Origin: Paucibacter sediminis
GTDB taxonomy: Bacteria; Pseudomonadota; Gammaproteobacteria; Burkholderiales; Burkholderiaceae_C
Assembly (NCBI RefSeq): GCF_030254645.1
Contig: NZ_CP116346.1
Coordinates: 4,443,001-4,507,000 of the forward strand
DNA length: 64,000 nucleotides
Direction: 5' to 3'
How positions within the stretch are numbered: position 1 is the first letter of the stretch; each line of letters begins with the position of its first letter. This document shows, in pieces, positions 49,367-58,116 of this stretch. The notes below the pieces were generated by a model. The model was not told the origin of the DNA. It ran no database searches and was given only the letters and a program-made list of their open reading frames with translations. The position numbers and the translations under genes are program-made.

Positions 49367-50152
49367 ATGGGATTTCTCGCAGGCAAGCGACTGCTGATCA
49401 CGGGCGTGCTGTCCAACCGATCCATCGCTTACGGCATTGCCAAGGCTTGCCACCGCGAGGGCGCCGAACTGGCCTTCAGCTACGTCGGCGAACGCTTCAA
49501 GGACCGCATCACCGAATTCGCGGCCGAATTTGATTCCAAACTCATTTTCGATTGCGATGTTTCCAGCGACGAGCAGATCGATGCCATGTTCGCCCAGCTA
49601 GGCGAAACCTGGCCCGAGTTTGACGGCTTTGTGCATTCCATCGGTTTTGCGCCGCGCGAAGCGATTGCCGGCGACTTCCTGGAAGGCCTGTCGCGCGAAA
49701 ACTATCGCATCGCCCACGACATCTCGGCCTACAGCTTCCCGGCCATGGCCAAGGCGGCGGTCTCGCGCCTGCGCCCTGGCGCCTCGCTGCTGACGCTCTC
49801 CTACCTGGGCGCCGAGCGCTATGTACCCAACTACAACACCATGGGTCTGGCCAAGGCCTCGCTGGAAGCCAGCGTGCGCTACTTGGCCTACTCGATGGGC
49901 AAGCGCCAGGTGCGGGTGAATGGCCTCTCCGCCGGCCCGATCAAGACCCTGGCCGCCTCGGGCATCAAGGACTTCGGCAAGCTGCTCACCCACTTCGCCG
50001 CCAACACCCCGATCCGCCGCAACATCACCATCGATGACGTCGGCAACGTCGCGGCCTTCCTGCTCTCGGACCTGGCCGCGGGCGTCAGCTCCGAGATCAT
50101 GTACGTGGATGGCGGCTTCAGCCATGTGGCACTGACGGACGAGGCGGTCTGA
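49367..50152 (+). CDS. fabI: enoyl-[acyl-carrier-protein] reductase (NADH), FabI
   Basis: A 261-residue short-chain-dehydrogenase-like enzyme. The cofactor loop [15 protein letters not shown] (11-25), [10 protein letters not shown] near residue 90, the catalytic Tyr-x6-Lys in [12 protein letters not shown] and [14 protein letters not shown] are the FabI signature. It performs the last reduction of each fatty-acid elongation cycle and is the triclosan target. AAGGAG precedes ATG 49367. A strong bidirectional terminator follows. Confidence 0.96.
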   Translation: MGFLAGKRLLITGVLSNRSIAYGIAKACHREGAELAFSYVGERFKDRITEFAAEFDSKLIFDCDVSSDEQIDAMFAQLGETWPEFDGFVHSIGFAPREAIAGDFLEGLSRENYRIAHDISAYSFPAMAKAAVSRLRPGASLLTLSYLGAERYVPNYNTMGLAKASLEASVRYLAYSMGKRQVRVNGLSAGPIKTLAASGIKDFGKLLTHFAANTPIRRNITIDDVGNVAAFLLSDLAAGVSSEIMYVDGGFSHVALTDEAV

Positions 50153-50173
50153 TCCAGCCCGCCCCAGACACAC

Positions 50174-50199
50174 AAACGGGACCCTAGGGTCCCGTTTTT
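50174..50199. terminator. bidirectional terminator between fabI and the decarboxylase gene
   Basis: An 11-bp inverted repeat AAACGGGACCC / GGGTCCCGTTT is followed on the plus strand by TTTTT, and on the minus strand by GTGTGTCTG with a short U-run in the stem itself. It sits between convergent genes and probably ends both transcripts. Confidence 0.85.
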
Positions 50200-50202
50200 C
50201 GT

Positions 50203-52458
50203 TCAGGCGACGCAGTCCACGAAGTAGCTCGACTTGCCATCGTCGCCCTTCTCTTCCACCAGCCCATGCACATCGGTGGCGAAGCCGGGGAACTTGGCGT
50301 TGAACTCACGCGTGAACTTGAGGTAGTCCACGATCTTCTTGTTGAAGCGCTCACCCGGGATCAGCAGCGGAATGCCCGGTGGGTAAGGCGTCAGCAGGGA
50401 GGTGGTGACGCGCCCTTCCAGCTTGTCGATCGCCACCCGTTCGGTACGGCGATGCGCGATATGGGCATAGGCGTCGCTGGGCTTCATGGCCGGCTCGAGC
50501 TCAGACAAATAGACCTCGGTGGTCAGACGCGCGATATCGCCCTTGGCATAGGCCTCGTGGATGCTCTGGCAAAGGTCGCGCAGACCCATGCGCTCGTAGC
50601 GCGGCTGGGCGGCACAGAACTCCGGCAGGATGCGCCACAGCGGCGCGTTCTTGTCGTAGTCGTCCTTGAACTGCTGCAGCGCGGTCAGCAAGGTGTTCCA
50701 GCGACCCTTGGTGATGCCGATGGTGAACAGGATGAAGAAGGAGTACAGGCCCGTCTTCTCCACCACCACGCCGTGCTCGGCCAGGAATTTGGTAACGATG
50801 CTGGCCGGAATGCCGGTCTTGGCGAACTTGCCGCTCATGTCCAGGCCGGGCGTGATGATGGTGGACTTGATCGGGTCCAGCATATTGAAGCCGGCGGCGA
50901 TATTGCCGAAGCCATGCCACTTGGCATTCGCCTTCAGCGTCCAATCGGCCGGCTTGCCATAGCCCTCCTCCACCAGCTTGTCCGGGCCCCAGACCTTGAA
51001 CCACCAGTCCTGGCCGTACTCCGCGTCCACCTTGCGCATGGCACGGCGGAAGTCCAGTGCCTCGCTGATGCTCTCTTCCACCAGGGCGGTACCGCCGGGT
51101 GGCTCCATCATGGCCGCCGCCACATCGCAGCTGGCGATGATGGAATATTGCGGGCTGGTGGAGGTGTGCATCAGATAGGCCTCGTTGAACAGATGCTTGT
51201 CCAGCTTGACGTTCTGCGAGTCCTGCACCAGCACCTGGGACGCCTGCGAAAGGCCGGCCAGCAGCTTGTGGGTCGACTGCGTGGCATAGACCATCGCCGT
51301 CTTGGGGCGCGGCCGGTTCTTGCCCATCGAGTGATAGGAGCCGTAGAAGTTGTGGAAGGCCGCATGCGGCAGCCAGGCTTCGTCGAAATGCAGGGTGTCG
51401 ATCCAGCCGTCCAGCTTGCTCTTGATGGTCTCGGTGTTGTAAAGCACACCGTCATAGGTGCTCTGCGTCAGCGTCATGATGCGCGGCTTGACCTTCTTGG
51501 CGTCCACACCCTTGAGCAACGGGTTCTTGGCAATCTTCTTGCGGATGTTCTCGGGTGAGAACTCGCTCTCGGGGATCGGACCGATGATGCCGTAGTGGTT
51601 GCGCGTCGGCGTCATGAAGACCGGCACGGCGCCGGTCATGATGATGCTGTGCAGGATGCTCTTGTGGCAGTTGCGGTCCACCACCACCACGTCACCGGGC
51701 GCCACCGTGTGGTGCCAGACCATCTTGTTGGAGGTGGAGGTGCCGTTGGTGACGAAGAAGCAATGGTCGGCATTGAAGATGCGCGCGGCATTCTTCTCCG
51801 AGGCGGCCACCGGGCCGGTGTGGTCCAGCAGCTGGCCCAGCTCTTCCACGGCATTGCAGACGTCGGCGCGCAGCATGTTCTCGCCGAAGAACTGGTGGAA
51901 CATCTGGCCCACCGGGCTCTTCAGGAAGGCCACGCCGCCCGAGTGACCCGGGCAATGCCAGGAGTAGGAGCCATCCTGCGCATAGTCCATCAGCGCCTTG
52001 AAGAAGGGCGGCGCCAGGCCGTCGAGATAGCTCTTGGCCTCGCGGATGATGTGACGCGCCACGAACTCCGGCGTGTCCTCGAACATATGGATGAATCCAT
52101 GCAGCTCGCGCAACACGTCATTGGGCAGATGCTGCGAGGTACGCGTCTCGCCGTAGACGTAAATCGGGATGTCGGCGTTCTTGAAGCGGATCTCTTCGAT
52201 GAACTTGCGCAGATTCAGCACCGCCGGGTCCAGTTCGGGGCCGGGCGTGAACTCCTCATCGTCGATCGACAGGATGAAGGCGCTGGCGCGGCTTTGCTGC
52301 TGGGCGAACTGGCTCAGGTCGCCATAGCTGGTGACGCCCAGCACCTCGAAGCCCTCTTTCTGGATCGCATCGGCCAGGGCGCGAATGCCCAAACCCGAGG
52401 TGTTCTCGGAGCGGTAGTCCTCGTCGATGATGACGATGGGGAAGCGAAAGCGCAGCAT
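50203..52458 (-). CDS. Orn/Lys/Arg decarboxylase, AdiA-like
   Basis: A 751-residue fold-I PLP decarboxylase. An N-terminal response-regulator-like wing domain (1-130) precedes the large catalytic domain with SWHCPGHSGGVAF, VVDRNCHKSILHS, LHFDEAW and the Schiff-base Lys398 in QSTHKLLAGLSQ; the C-terminal domain ends PGFATDVHGL. Overall pattern matches arginine decarboxylase AdiA more than CadA or SpeC, but specificity is not certain. Start 52458 has GGAGG 7 bases upstream; longer frames reach into the promoter. It could supply agmatine or a diamine to the polyamine routes encoded earlier. Confidence 0.88.
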   Translation of the reverse strand: MLRFRFPIVIIDEDYRSENTSGLGIRALADAIQKEGFEVLGVTSYGDLSQFAQQQSRASAFILSIDDEEFTPGPELDPAVLNLRKFIEEIRFKNADIPIYVYGETRTSQHLPNDVLRELHGFIHMFEDTPEFVARHIIREAKSYLDGLAPPFFKALMDYAQDGSYSWHCPGHSGGVAFLKSPVGQMFHQFFGENMLRADVCNAVEELGQLLDHTGPVAASEKNAARIFNADHCFFVTNGTSTSNKMVWHHTVAPGDVVVVDRNCHKSILHSIIMTGAVPVFMTPTRNHYGIIGPIPESEFSPENIRKKIAKNPLLKGVDAKKVKPRIMTLTQSTYDGVLYNTETIKSKLDGWIDTLHFDEAWLPHAAFHNFYGSYHSMGKNRPRPKTAMVYATQSTHKLLAGLSQASQVLVQDSQNVKLDKHLFNEAYLMHTSTSPQYSIIASCDVAAAMMEPPGGTALVEESISEALDFRRAMRKVDAEYGQDWWFKVWGPDKLVEEGYGKPADWTLKANAKWHGFGNIAAGFNMLDPIKSTIITPGLDMSGKFAKTGIPASIVTKFLAEHGVVVEKTGLYSFFILFTIGITKGRWNTLLTALQQFKDDYDKNAPLWRILPEFCAAQPRYERMGLRDLCQSIHEAYAKGDIARLTTEVYLSELEPAMKPSDAYAHIAHRRTERVAIDKLEGRVTTSLLTPYPPGIPLLIPGERFNKKIVDYLKFTREFNAKFPGFATDVHGLVEEKGDDGKSSYFVDCVA

Positions 52459-52609
52459 GAGGTTGCCTCCGGGAACAGGGCAAGAAATTGAAAGGCGCGA
52501 AGTGTAGGGCCAGGGGCTGACAGCGCAAGAGGCAATGGCGCTTTGTCGCACAAACAGGACGGCTGCCGCCCCGTACACTCAAATCACATCATGAACGAGA
52601 GAGGGTGAC
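52459..52609. promoter_or_regulatory. divergent promoter region, decarboxylase / nfeD
   Basis: This 151-base gap holds control signals for two divergent genes. TACACT at about 52574-52579 may be a -10 box for the rightward nfeD-SPFH pair, and GGAGG near 52465-52470 is the decarboxylase ribosome-binding site on the minus strand. No clear operator was seen. Confidence 0.3.
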
Positions 52610-53056
52610 ATGGACATGAATCAAGCCACCTTTTGGTGGATCGCCTGCGGCGTGCTGATTGCCGTGGAGCTGGCCACCGGCACCTTCTACCTGCTGATGC
52701 TGGCCCTGGGCGCCGCCGCCGCTGCCCTGGCGGCTCATCTGGGCCTGGGCGGCACGGCGCAGATGCTAGCCGCCGCCCTGGTGGGAGGCACGGCCGTGAG
52801 CCTTTGGCATGTACGCCAGCTGAAGCAACACCGCGCACAGCCGCCCGCCTCGGCCAACCCGGACATCAATATCGACATCGGCCAGTCCGTGCATGTGAGC
52901 CACTGGGGCGCCGAACGCACCGCCAAGGTCAAATACCGCGGCGCTGAGTGGCAGGTGCGCTATACCGGCAGCGGCCAGCCCGGCGCCGGGCGCCATGTGA
53001 TACGCGGCATCGACGGTGCCTGCCTGCTGGTGGACGCTGCCGAAGCCAGCCACTGA
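52610..53056 (+). CDS. NfeD family membrane protein
   Basis: A 148-residue protein: two or three N-terminal transmembrane segments (about 8-75), followed by an OB-fold C-terminal domain (about 85-145) with VHVSHWGAERTAKVKYRG. NfeD proteins act with SPFH partners in membrane microdomains. The next gene, 36 bases downstream, is an SPFH protein, the usual pairing. Start 52610 is supported by GAGAGGG; ATG 52616 is also possible. Confidence 0.88.
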   Translation: MDMNQATFWWIACGVLIAVELATGTFYLLMLALGAAAAALAAHLGLGGTAQMLAAALVGGTAVSLWHVRQLKQHRAQPPASANPDINIDIGQSVHVSHWGAERTAKVKYRGAEWQVRYTGSGQPGAGRHVIRGIDGACLLVDAAEASH

Positions 53057-53092
53057 TCGATCATCCAGAACACCAAACGAGGGGAACAAGCA

Positions 53093-54010
53093 ATGGAAGT
53101 CATCGCACTGGTCATCCTGGCCGCGGCCGTCATCTTCGTGATGCAGTCGATCAAGGTCGTCCCGCAACAGAACGCCTGGGTGGTGGAGCGCCTGGGCAAG
53201 TACCACGGCACGCTGGCGCCGGGGTTGAACTTCCTGGTGCCCTTCGTGGACCGCCTGGCCTACAAGCATTCGCTCAAGGAGTTTCCGCTCGACGTGCCCA
53301 GCCAGGTCTGCATCACCAAGGACAACACCCAGCTCACGGTAGACGGCATCCTCTATTTCCAGGTCACCGACCCGATGCGCGCCAGCTATGGCTCCAGCAA
53401 CTACATCGTCGCCATCACCCAGCTGGCCCAGACCACGCTGCGCTCGGTGATCGGCCGCATGGAGCTGGACCGCACCTTCGAGGAGCGCGATGCCATCAAC
53501 AGCTCGGTGGTGCAGGCGCTCGACGAGGCCGCGCTCAACTGGGGTGTGAAGGTCTTGCGCTATGAAATCAAGGACCTGACCCCACCGCCCGCCATCCTGC
53601 ACAGCATGCAGGCGCAGATCACCGCCGAGCGCGAGAAGCGCGCCCTCATTGCCGCCTCCGAGGGCCGTCGCCAGGAGCAGATCAATATCGCCACCGGCGA
53701 ACGCGAGGCCGCGATTGCCCGTTCCGAGGGCGAAAAACAGGCCGAGATCAACAAGGCCCTGGGCGCGGCGGCCGCCATCACCACCGTGGCCGATGCCACC
53801 AGCGACGCCATCCGCAAGATCGCCGCCGCCATCCAGCAGCCCGGCGGCGAGCAGGCGGTACAGCTCAAGGTGGCCGAGAAGGCCGTAGATGCCTATGCCC
53901 AGCTGGCCCAGAAGAACAACACCATGATCGTGCCGGGCAATATGAGCGAGGTCTCGGGCCTGATAGGCACGGCGATGGCCCTGATGCACAAGGTCACGCC
54001 CAAGCCCTGA
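53093..54010 (+). CDS. qmcA: SPFH/stomatin family protein (QmcA-like)
   Basis: A 305-residue membrane-anchored protein with an N-terminal transmembrane helix (1-20), the SPFH domain (VVPQQNAWVVERLGKY, FLVPFVDRLAYKHSLKE) and a long coiled coil rich in Glu/Ala/Arg (about 180-250). Such proteins oligomerise into cages that scaffold membrane proteases such as FtsH and organise lipid domains. It pairs with the upstream NfeD protein. The gene carries AGGTCTTGC at 53550-53558. Confidence 0.9.
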   Translation: MEVIALVILAAAVIFVMQSIKVVPQQNAWVVERLGKYHGTLAPGLNFLVPFVDRLAYKHSLKEFPLDVPSQVCITKDNTQLTVDGILYFQVTDPMRASYGSSNYIVAITQLAQTTLRSVIGRMELDRTFEERDAINSSVVQALDEAALNWGVKVLRYEIKDLTPPPAILHSMQAQITAEREKRALIAASEGRRQEQINIATGEREAAIARSEGEKQAEINKALGAAAAITTVADATSDAIRKIAAAIQQPGGEQAVQLKVAEKAVDAYAQLAQKNNTMIVPGNMSEVSGLIGTAMALMHKVTPKP

Positions 54011-54013
54011 ATT

Positions 54014-54044
54014 TTGCAGAAGGCCCAGAAATCTGCGCTATGAT
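54014..54044 (+). promoter_or_regulatory. predicted tRNA-Ser promoter
   Basis: TTGCAG (54014-54019), a 19-base spacer and TATGAT (54039-54044) lie just upstream of the tRNA, with a GC-rich stretch after the -10 as in stringently controlled RNA promoters. The spacer is longer than ideal, so the -35 is tentative. Confidence 0.4.
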
Positions 54045-54054
54045 GGCGGGCTTC

Positions 54055-54144
<90 letters not shown>

Positions 54145-54150
54145 TCAGAA

Positions 54151-54185
54151 AATTGAAACAGGCCCTTCAAGGGCCTTTTTCAATT
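54151..54185. terminator. bidirectional terminator after tRNA-Ser
   Basis: A long stem AATTGAAA-c-AGGCCC / GGGCCT-TTTTCAATT with loop TTCAA. On the plus strand GGGCCT is followed by TTTTTC, a classic terminator for the tRNA. The AATTGAAA arm gives a U-rich tail on the minus strand, ending the operon from the other side. Confidence 0.88.
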
Positions 54186-54216
54186 GTGCGCACCTTCAAG
54201 CACGTGACGCAGCGCT

Positions 54217-55785
54217 TCAGGACGCCGGGGCGAGCCGGCAAGCCGGCATGACGCGGAACAACAGGGCCTCGCGTGGCTTCAAGAGCCGCTCAAGCGCGGC
54301 CTTTGCACCGGCGGGCAAAACAGCCGCGACGGCAACAAGTTGACCAGCGAAACGCTCTCCAGCGCTCAACTCTGGCAACAGTCCACCGGGCATCGCCTGA
54401 ACTTCCAGGCATTGCAGGCGCGCTGACCAGTCCGCATCGGCAGGGTCACCCCAGCCTTCGGTCATGGGATCACGCAGCACCCAGCCATTCTGAAGAGCGC
54501 CTTCGCGCAGTTGCCGATCCAGTGACGCCAACCCTTGGATGGGCTCGCGGGCAGGCCGCAACTGATGCAGCAGTGCCGTGTACTGATCGGCGCGCACAGC
54601 GCCCGTGCTGCCGAAGAACGGTGCGTCAGGCCGTTGATTCGCAATCGCGACCGCAAGATGCGCGTTTGCACTGAAGGTACGCACCGAGGCCTGCTGCAGC
54701 AAGGCCAGTACCAGGCCCGAGCCCAGCATCACGGCCAGAGCCAACGAGCGCACACGTACCGTGGCCACGGCGAGGGCATAACCGCCGAACACGGCCAGAG
54801 GCGCGGCAAACAAGAGCATGTAGTTGTGCTGCCGCAGCGGCAGCGCCGACAAGACGAGCAGAAATCCAAACAGCCAGGTCAACTGCAGTCGCCGGGCAAC
54901 CGCCGCAGCCCCAGCGTCCGCGCCATCCGCCGGCGTCCCGCGCGCCCGCCAGATCAGCAGCAACCCGCATAGAGCCAGCCACGCCGAAAGGCCGATGTGC
55001 CGAACATCCAGCAGCAGGGACTTCAAGTAGAAAAACCGGCTCGTGTTCTCAACGATGCGCCCCATCGAACGCTGGATGCTGCGCTGGATGTGCAGGGGAT
55101 CGCCTTGCACCACCCACATCAACAGCATGTTCCCGCCCACCATCAGCAGCAGCCCCAGCACAAGCCAAGCCCAACGCCAGTGGAAGCGACGCAGCACCAG
55201 CGCGTAGCCGGTCAGCGCGATGAGACTGACATACATGCCAGACTCTTTGACCCAGTAGGCGGCACCGAAAGCAAGCCCACTCAACAGGTAGTGCAAGTGG
55301 CTGGAACGCTGTTCAGCCAGCACCAACATCCACATACCGACGCTGACAAACAGACCCAGCGCCGGATCGGCCATCATGCGAGTGGCAAAGTGCACATGCA
55401 CGGGCATCAATGCCAGCAGCAGCGCGGCGAACAGGCCGGTGCGCACGCCCGCCAGTTGCCGCCCCAGCGCGAACACCACCGCCACCTCGAGCACCGAGCA
55501 ACTCAAACCCCACAACGCTGCGCCGCTCTCCGAAACACCCGCCAGCGCCATCATGGCGGCCATCGGGATGTTGACGCCATATCGCAAGGCGCCAATGTAG
55601 TCGCTGCGCGGCCACTCGCCGCTCAGCACGCCCATGGCGGATTGCAGATAGGTCACCTCGTCGGAGCCCATGAAGCCCACCCACAGGGCGCAGCGAAGCA
55701 GCAAGGCCAGCAGCAGGATCAGGCACAGCCAGGAAAGCGCCTGCTGCGTCGACATCGGCCGAGCGAGGTAGTTCGGGGCTGCCAT
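54217..55785 (-). CDS. GT39/ArnT-like membrane glycosyltransferase
   Basis: A 522-residue protein with about ten transmembrane helices and a soluble C-terminal domain. The first periplasmic loop carries GFMGSDEVTYLQSA, where the adjacent Asp-Glu pair is the catalytic/metal motif of the ArnT/PMT superfamily (GT-C fold). Such enzymes transfer a sugar from an undecaprenyl-phosphate carrier in the periplasm to lipid A, polysaccharide or protein. Start 55785 is 7 bases after the wecE stop; 55755 is possible. It is the last gene of a seven-gene operon whose earlier genes make, load and flip the donor. Confidence 0.78.
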   Translation of the reverse strand: MAAPNYLARPMSTQQALSWLCLILLLALLLRCALWVGFMGSDEVTYLQSAMGVLSGEWPRSDYIGALRYGVNIPMAAMMALAGVSESGAALWGLSCSVLEVAVVFALGRQLAGVRTGLFAALLLALMPVHVHFATRMMADPALGLFVSVGMWMLVLAEQRSSHLHYLLSGLAFGAAYWVKESGMYVSLIALTGYALVLRRFHWRWAWLVLGLLLMVGGNMLLMWVVQGDPLHIQRSIQRSMGRIVENTSRFFYLKSLLLDVRHIGLSAWLALCGLLLIWRARGTPADGADAGAAAVARRLQLTWLFGFLLVLSALPLRQHNYMLLFAAPLAVFGGYALAVATVRVRSLALAVMLGSGLVLALLQQASVRTFSANAHLAVAIANQRPDAPFFGSTGAVRADQYTALLHQLRPAREPIQGLASLDRQLREGALQNGWVLRDPMTEGWGDPADADWSARLQCLEVQAMPGGLLPELSAGERFAGQLVAVAAVLPAGAKAALERLLKPREALLFRVMPACRLAPAS

Positions 55786-55792
55786 GCGCGGC

Positions 55793-56941
55793 TCAGTGCA
55801 GCGCACGAAGAAGGCACTGGATCACTTCGGCCTGCTGATCTTCCAACCCCAGCCAAAGCGGCAAACGCACCAGACGCTCACTCAGGTCGTTGGTCACAGT
55901 CATCTCGCCGACTGCGCGCCCCGCACGCAGTCCAAATGGTGCGCTGTGCAGCGGCACATAGTGGAATACGGTGCTGATGCCCTGAGACTTGAGCGTGTCA
56001 ATGAAGGCACTGCGGCGCGCAAGGCTAGGCAACAGCAGGTAATACATATGGGCGTTGTGCCCACAGCCCTGCGGCACGGTCGGTCGACGCAGCAAGCCAT
56101 CCAACTCCGCCTGTTGCAGGAAGCGATGGTAGGTTTCCCAAATCATCAGACGGCGCTGCGTAATGCGGTCCGCCTCTTCGGTCTGGGCCAACAGGAAAGC
56201 GGAGATCAGTTCGCTGGGCAGGTAGGAGGACCCCATGTCGGTCCAGGTGTATTTGTCGACCTGCCCGCGAAAGAACTGGCTTCGGTTCGTGCCCTTCTCC
56301 CGGATGATCTCAGCGCGCTCGATAAATCGTGCATCGTTGACAAGCAGCGCCCCACCCTCGCCCGAGATGATGTTCTTGGTCTCATGGAATGACAGCGCGG
56401 CCATATGGCCGATGCTGCCCAGCGGCCGCCCCTGATAACTCGACATCACGCCCTGCGCCGCGTCCTCGATCACCAGAAGGCCATGGCGCTGGGCAATTTC
56501 CATAATGCGGTTCATTTCGCAGGCCACCCCGGCGTAATGGACCGGCACGATGGCCTTGGTGCGCGGGGTGATAGCCGCCTCGATCTTGGTCTCGTCGATG
56601 TTCAGGGTGTCAGGCCGGATGTCCACAAACACCGGCACCGCACCACGCAGCACGAAGGCGTTGGCAGTCGACACAAAGGTGTAGGACGGCATGATGATCT
56701 CGTCACCCGGGCCGATGTCCGCCAGGATGGCCGCCATCTCCAGGGCGCCCGTGCAGGAGTGCGTGAGCAAGGCGCGCCGCGCGCCGGTACGCTCCTCCAG
56801 CCAGCGCGCACAACGCTTGGTGAACTCCCCGTCGCCCGCCAGATGGCCCTTGGCGTGCGCCTGGGCGATGTACCAGAGCTCCTTGCCCGTCATGTACGGC
56901 TTGTTGAACGGAATCTGCACTCTCATCTCCCTGTCAGACAT
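55793..56941 (-). CDS. wecE: dTDP-4-amino-4,6-dideoxygalactose transaminase WecE/RffA
   Basis: A 382-residue DegT/DnrJ/EryC1/StrS aminotransferase, strikingly close to E. coli WecE: IPFNKPYMTG at the N terminus, IMPSYTFVSTANAFVLRGA, VPVHYAGVACEM and EKGTNRSQFFRGQVDKYTW are nearly identical. PLP Lys189 lies in SFHETKN. It converts dTDP-4-keto-6-deoxyglucose to dTDP-4-amino-4,6-dideoxygalactose (dTDP-Fuc4N). The start is 56941 (or 56926); 3 bases separate it from gtrA. No other enterobacterial common antigen gene is present, so the sugar must enter a different product. Confidence 0.93.
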   Translation of the reverse strand: MSDREMRVQIPFNKPYMTGKELWYIAQAHAKGHLAGDGEFTKRCARWLEERTGARRALLTHSCTGALEMAAILADIGPGDEIIMPSYTFVSTANAFVLRGAVPVFVDIRPDTLNIDETKIEAAITPRTKAIVPVHYAGVACEMNRIMEIAQRHGLLVIEDAAQGVMSSYQGRPLGSIGHMAALSFHETKNIISGEGGALLVNDARFIERAEIIREKGTNRSQFFRGQVDKYTWTDMGSSYLPSELISAFLLAQTEEADRITQRRLMIWETYHRFLQQAELDGLLRRPTVPQGCGHNAHMYYLLLPSLARRSAFIDTLKSQGISTVFHYVPLHSAPFGLRAGRAVGEMTVTNDLSERLVRLPLWLGLEDQQAEVIQCLLRALH

Positions 56942-56944
56942 TGG

Positions 56945-57343
56945 TCAAGCGGCACGCACACCAGCGCCCTGGCTTCTGAACACCCAAAGCTTCTGGCCTG
57001 CGAACAGAAACACCGCAACGCAAACAATGACACCAGCCATCACCCACTGATGAGGCCAACGCATCAGATCGACACCAACCATCAAAAGCACGAGGTTGAG
57101 TCCATAACCGAGCGCATACAACACAACATAGCGAACAAGCGCGGGATGCGAACGTCCACCGTCCTTGAAGGTCCACTGCCGATTGGCAGCAAAGGTTTGC
57201 AAGGTCGCCACACCATACAGAACAGTCATCGCCACCACCGGCTGCACGCCCAGCGCGGTCGCAGCCAGATAGAGCGCATAACTCAGACCGTTGGACAGCA
57301 ATCCAACGATGACATATCGAACAAATTGCCCGGCCACTTTCAT
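56945..57343 (-). CDS. GtrA family membrane protein (putative undecaprenyl-phosphate-sugar flippase)
   Basis: A 132-residue protein with four transmembrane helices. QFVRYVIVGLLSNGLSYALY begins it and ANRQWTFKDGG follows helix 2, both GtrA hallmarks; a second FLFAGQKLWVF segment ends it. GtrA proteins are thought to flip a lipid-linked sugar. It overlaps the GNAT gene by 4 bases (ATGA). With the GT2 and GT39 genes it makes a Gtr-like three-component set. Confidence 0.9.
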   Translation of the reverse strand: MKVAGQFVRYVIVGLLSNGLSYALYLAATALGVQPVVAMTVLYGVATLQTFAANRQWTFKDGGRSHPALVRYVVLYALGYGLNLVLLMVGVDLMRWPHQWVMAGVIVCVAVFLFAGQKLWVFRSQGAGVRAA

Positions 57344-58116
57344 GGTGCCCTGCCGCCGCGCACCCAGTGGAACGTCATCGTCGGCTCGGAGAAACTGAAG
57401 CCAAGTCGCGCATACAGATTGATGACGCGGTGATTGCGCGCCACTACGCTGCTGTGAACGCGAACACAGCCGTTCTCAGCGGCTAGACCCATCATGGCAC
57501 TCCACGCACGCCGTCCATAGCCTTGCCCTTGCGCCTGCGGGGCGATCGCATTCAGGTGCCAATAGCATGCGCCGTCAGCCTGCCACTCGAGCACGAAGAA
57601 GGCCACGACCAGCGACCCATCGCGCAGCACATACAGCTGCTGCTGCGGGTGATCAAACGCGGAAGCAACCCAGTTTGCATAGCGCCGGTCACTCGCGCTC
57701 GAATCCAGCCGCGGGTCCATGCAGAACCGTTCATTGCGGAACGCCGTGGCGGCAATGGATTGCAGCAAGGGCAGATCCCGCGCGCCAGCGCGCTCGATCT
57801 GCAGACCGTGATCCCAATGCTCGTCGGCGCGCAGCATCCGCGATGGGCGGTAAACCATCTCGATAAAGCGGAAGCCCCGATCCTCCAGCAGCATGGACTC
57901 ACGCAGGGACTGATGCGGCAGGCGGCAACTCACCAGGCCAACACCCCGCAGCGCTCGGGCACGCTCGAACGCCTCGAATTCCTTGGCAGCCAAGGCAGCC
58001 TCGCCACACAGATCGATCTGCTCCAGCAGGAACACCGTATAGCCCAGCACTGCTTCATCCCAGGGTGCTTCCGACCAGCGCAGGCGCAGGGCCGATCCGT
58101 CGAATGCCTCAGCCAC
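57340..58116 (-). CDS. GNAT acetyltransferase, WecD/RffC-like
   Basis: A 258-residue protein. The C-terminal half is a GNAT fold with the acetyl-CoA loop APQAQGQGYGRRAW and a VVARNHRVINLYARLGF segment. The N-terminal half and the middle (LEDRGFRFIEM; DLPLLQSIAATAFRNERF; RRYANWVASA) follow the same order as E. coli WecD (dTDP-fucosamine acetyltransferase), which supports N-acetylation of dTDP-Fuc4N made by WecE two genes downstream. The GTG at 58116 is chosen because it overlaps the GT2 stop by 8 bases; the longer frame to 58176 would overlap GT2 heavily. Confidence 0.75.
   Translation of the reverse strand: MAEAFDGSALRLRWSEAPWDEAVLGYTVFLLEQIDLCGEAALAAKEFEAFERARALRGVGLVSCRLPHQSLRESMLLEDRGFRFIEMVYRPSRMLRADEHWDHGLQIERAGARDLPLLQSIAATAFRNERFCMDPRLDSSASDRRYANWVASAFDHPQQQLYVLRDGSLVVAFFVLEWQADGACYWHLNAIAPQAQGQGYGRRAWSAMMGLAAENGCVRVHSSVVARNHRVINLYARLGFSFSEPTMTFHWVRGGRAP

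Noticed and set aside
50203-52578. A 40-residue N-terminal extension of the AdiA-like decarboxylase
   Set aside because: A good Shine-Dalgarno precedes ATG 52458 and the extension has no similarity to the family; it overlaps the likely divergent promoter.
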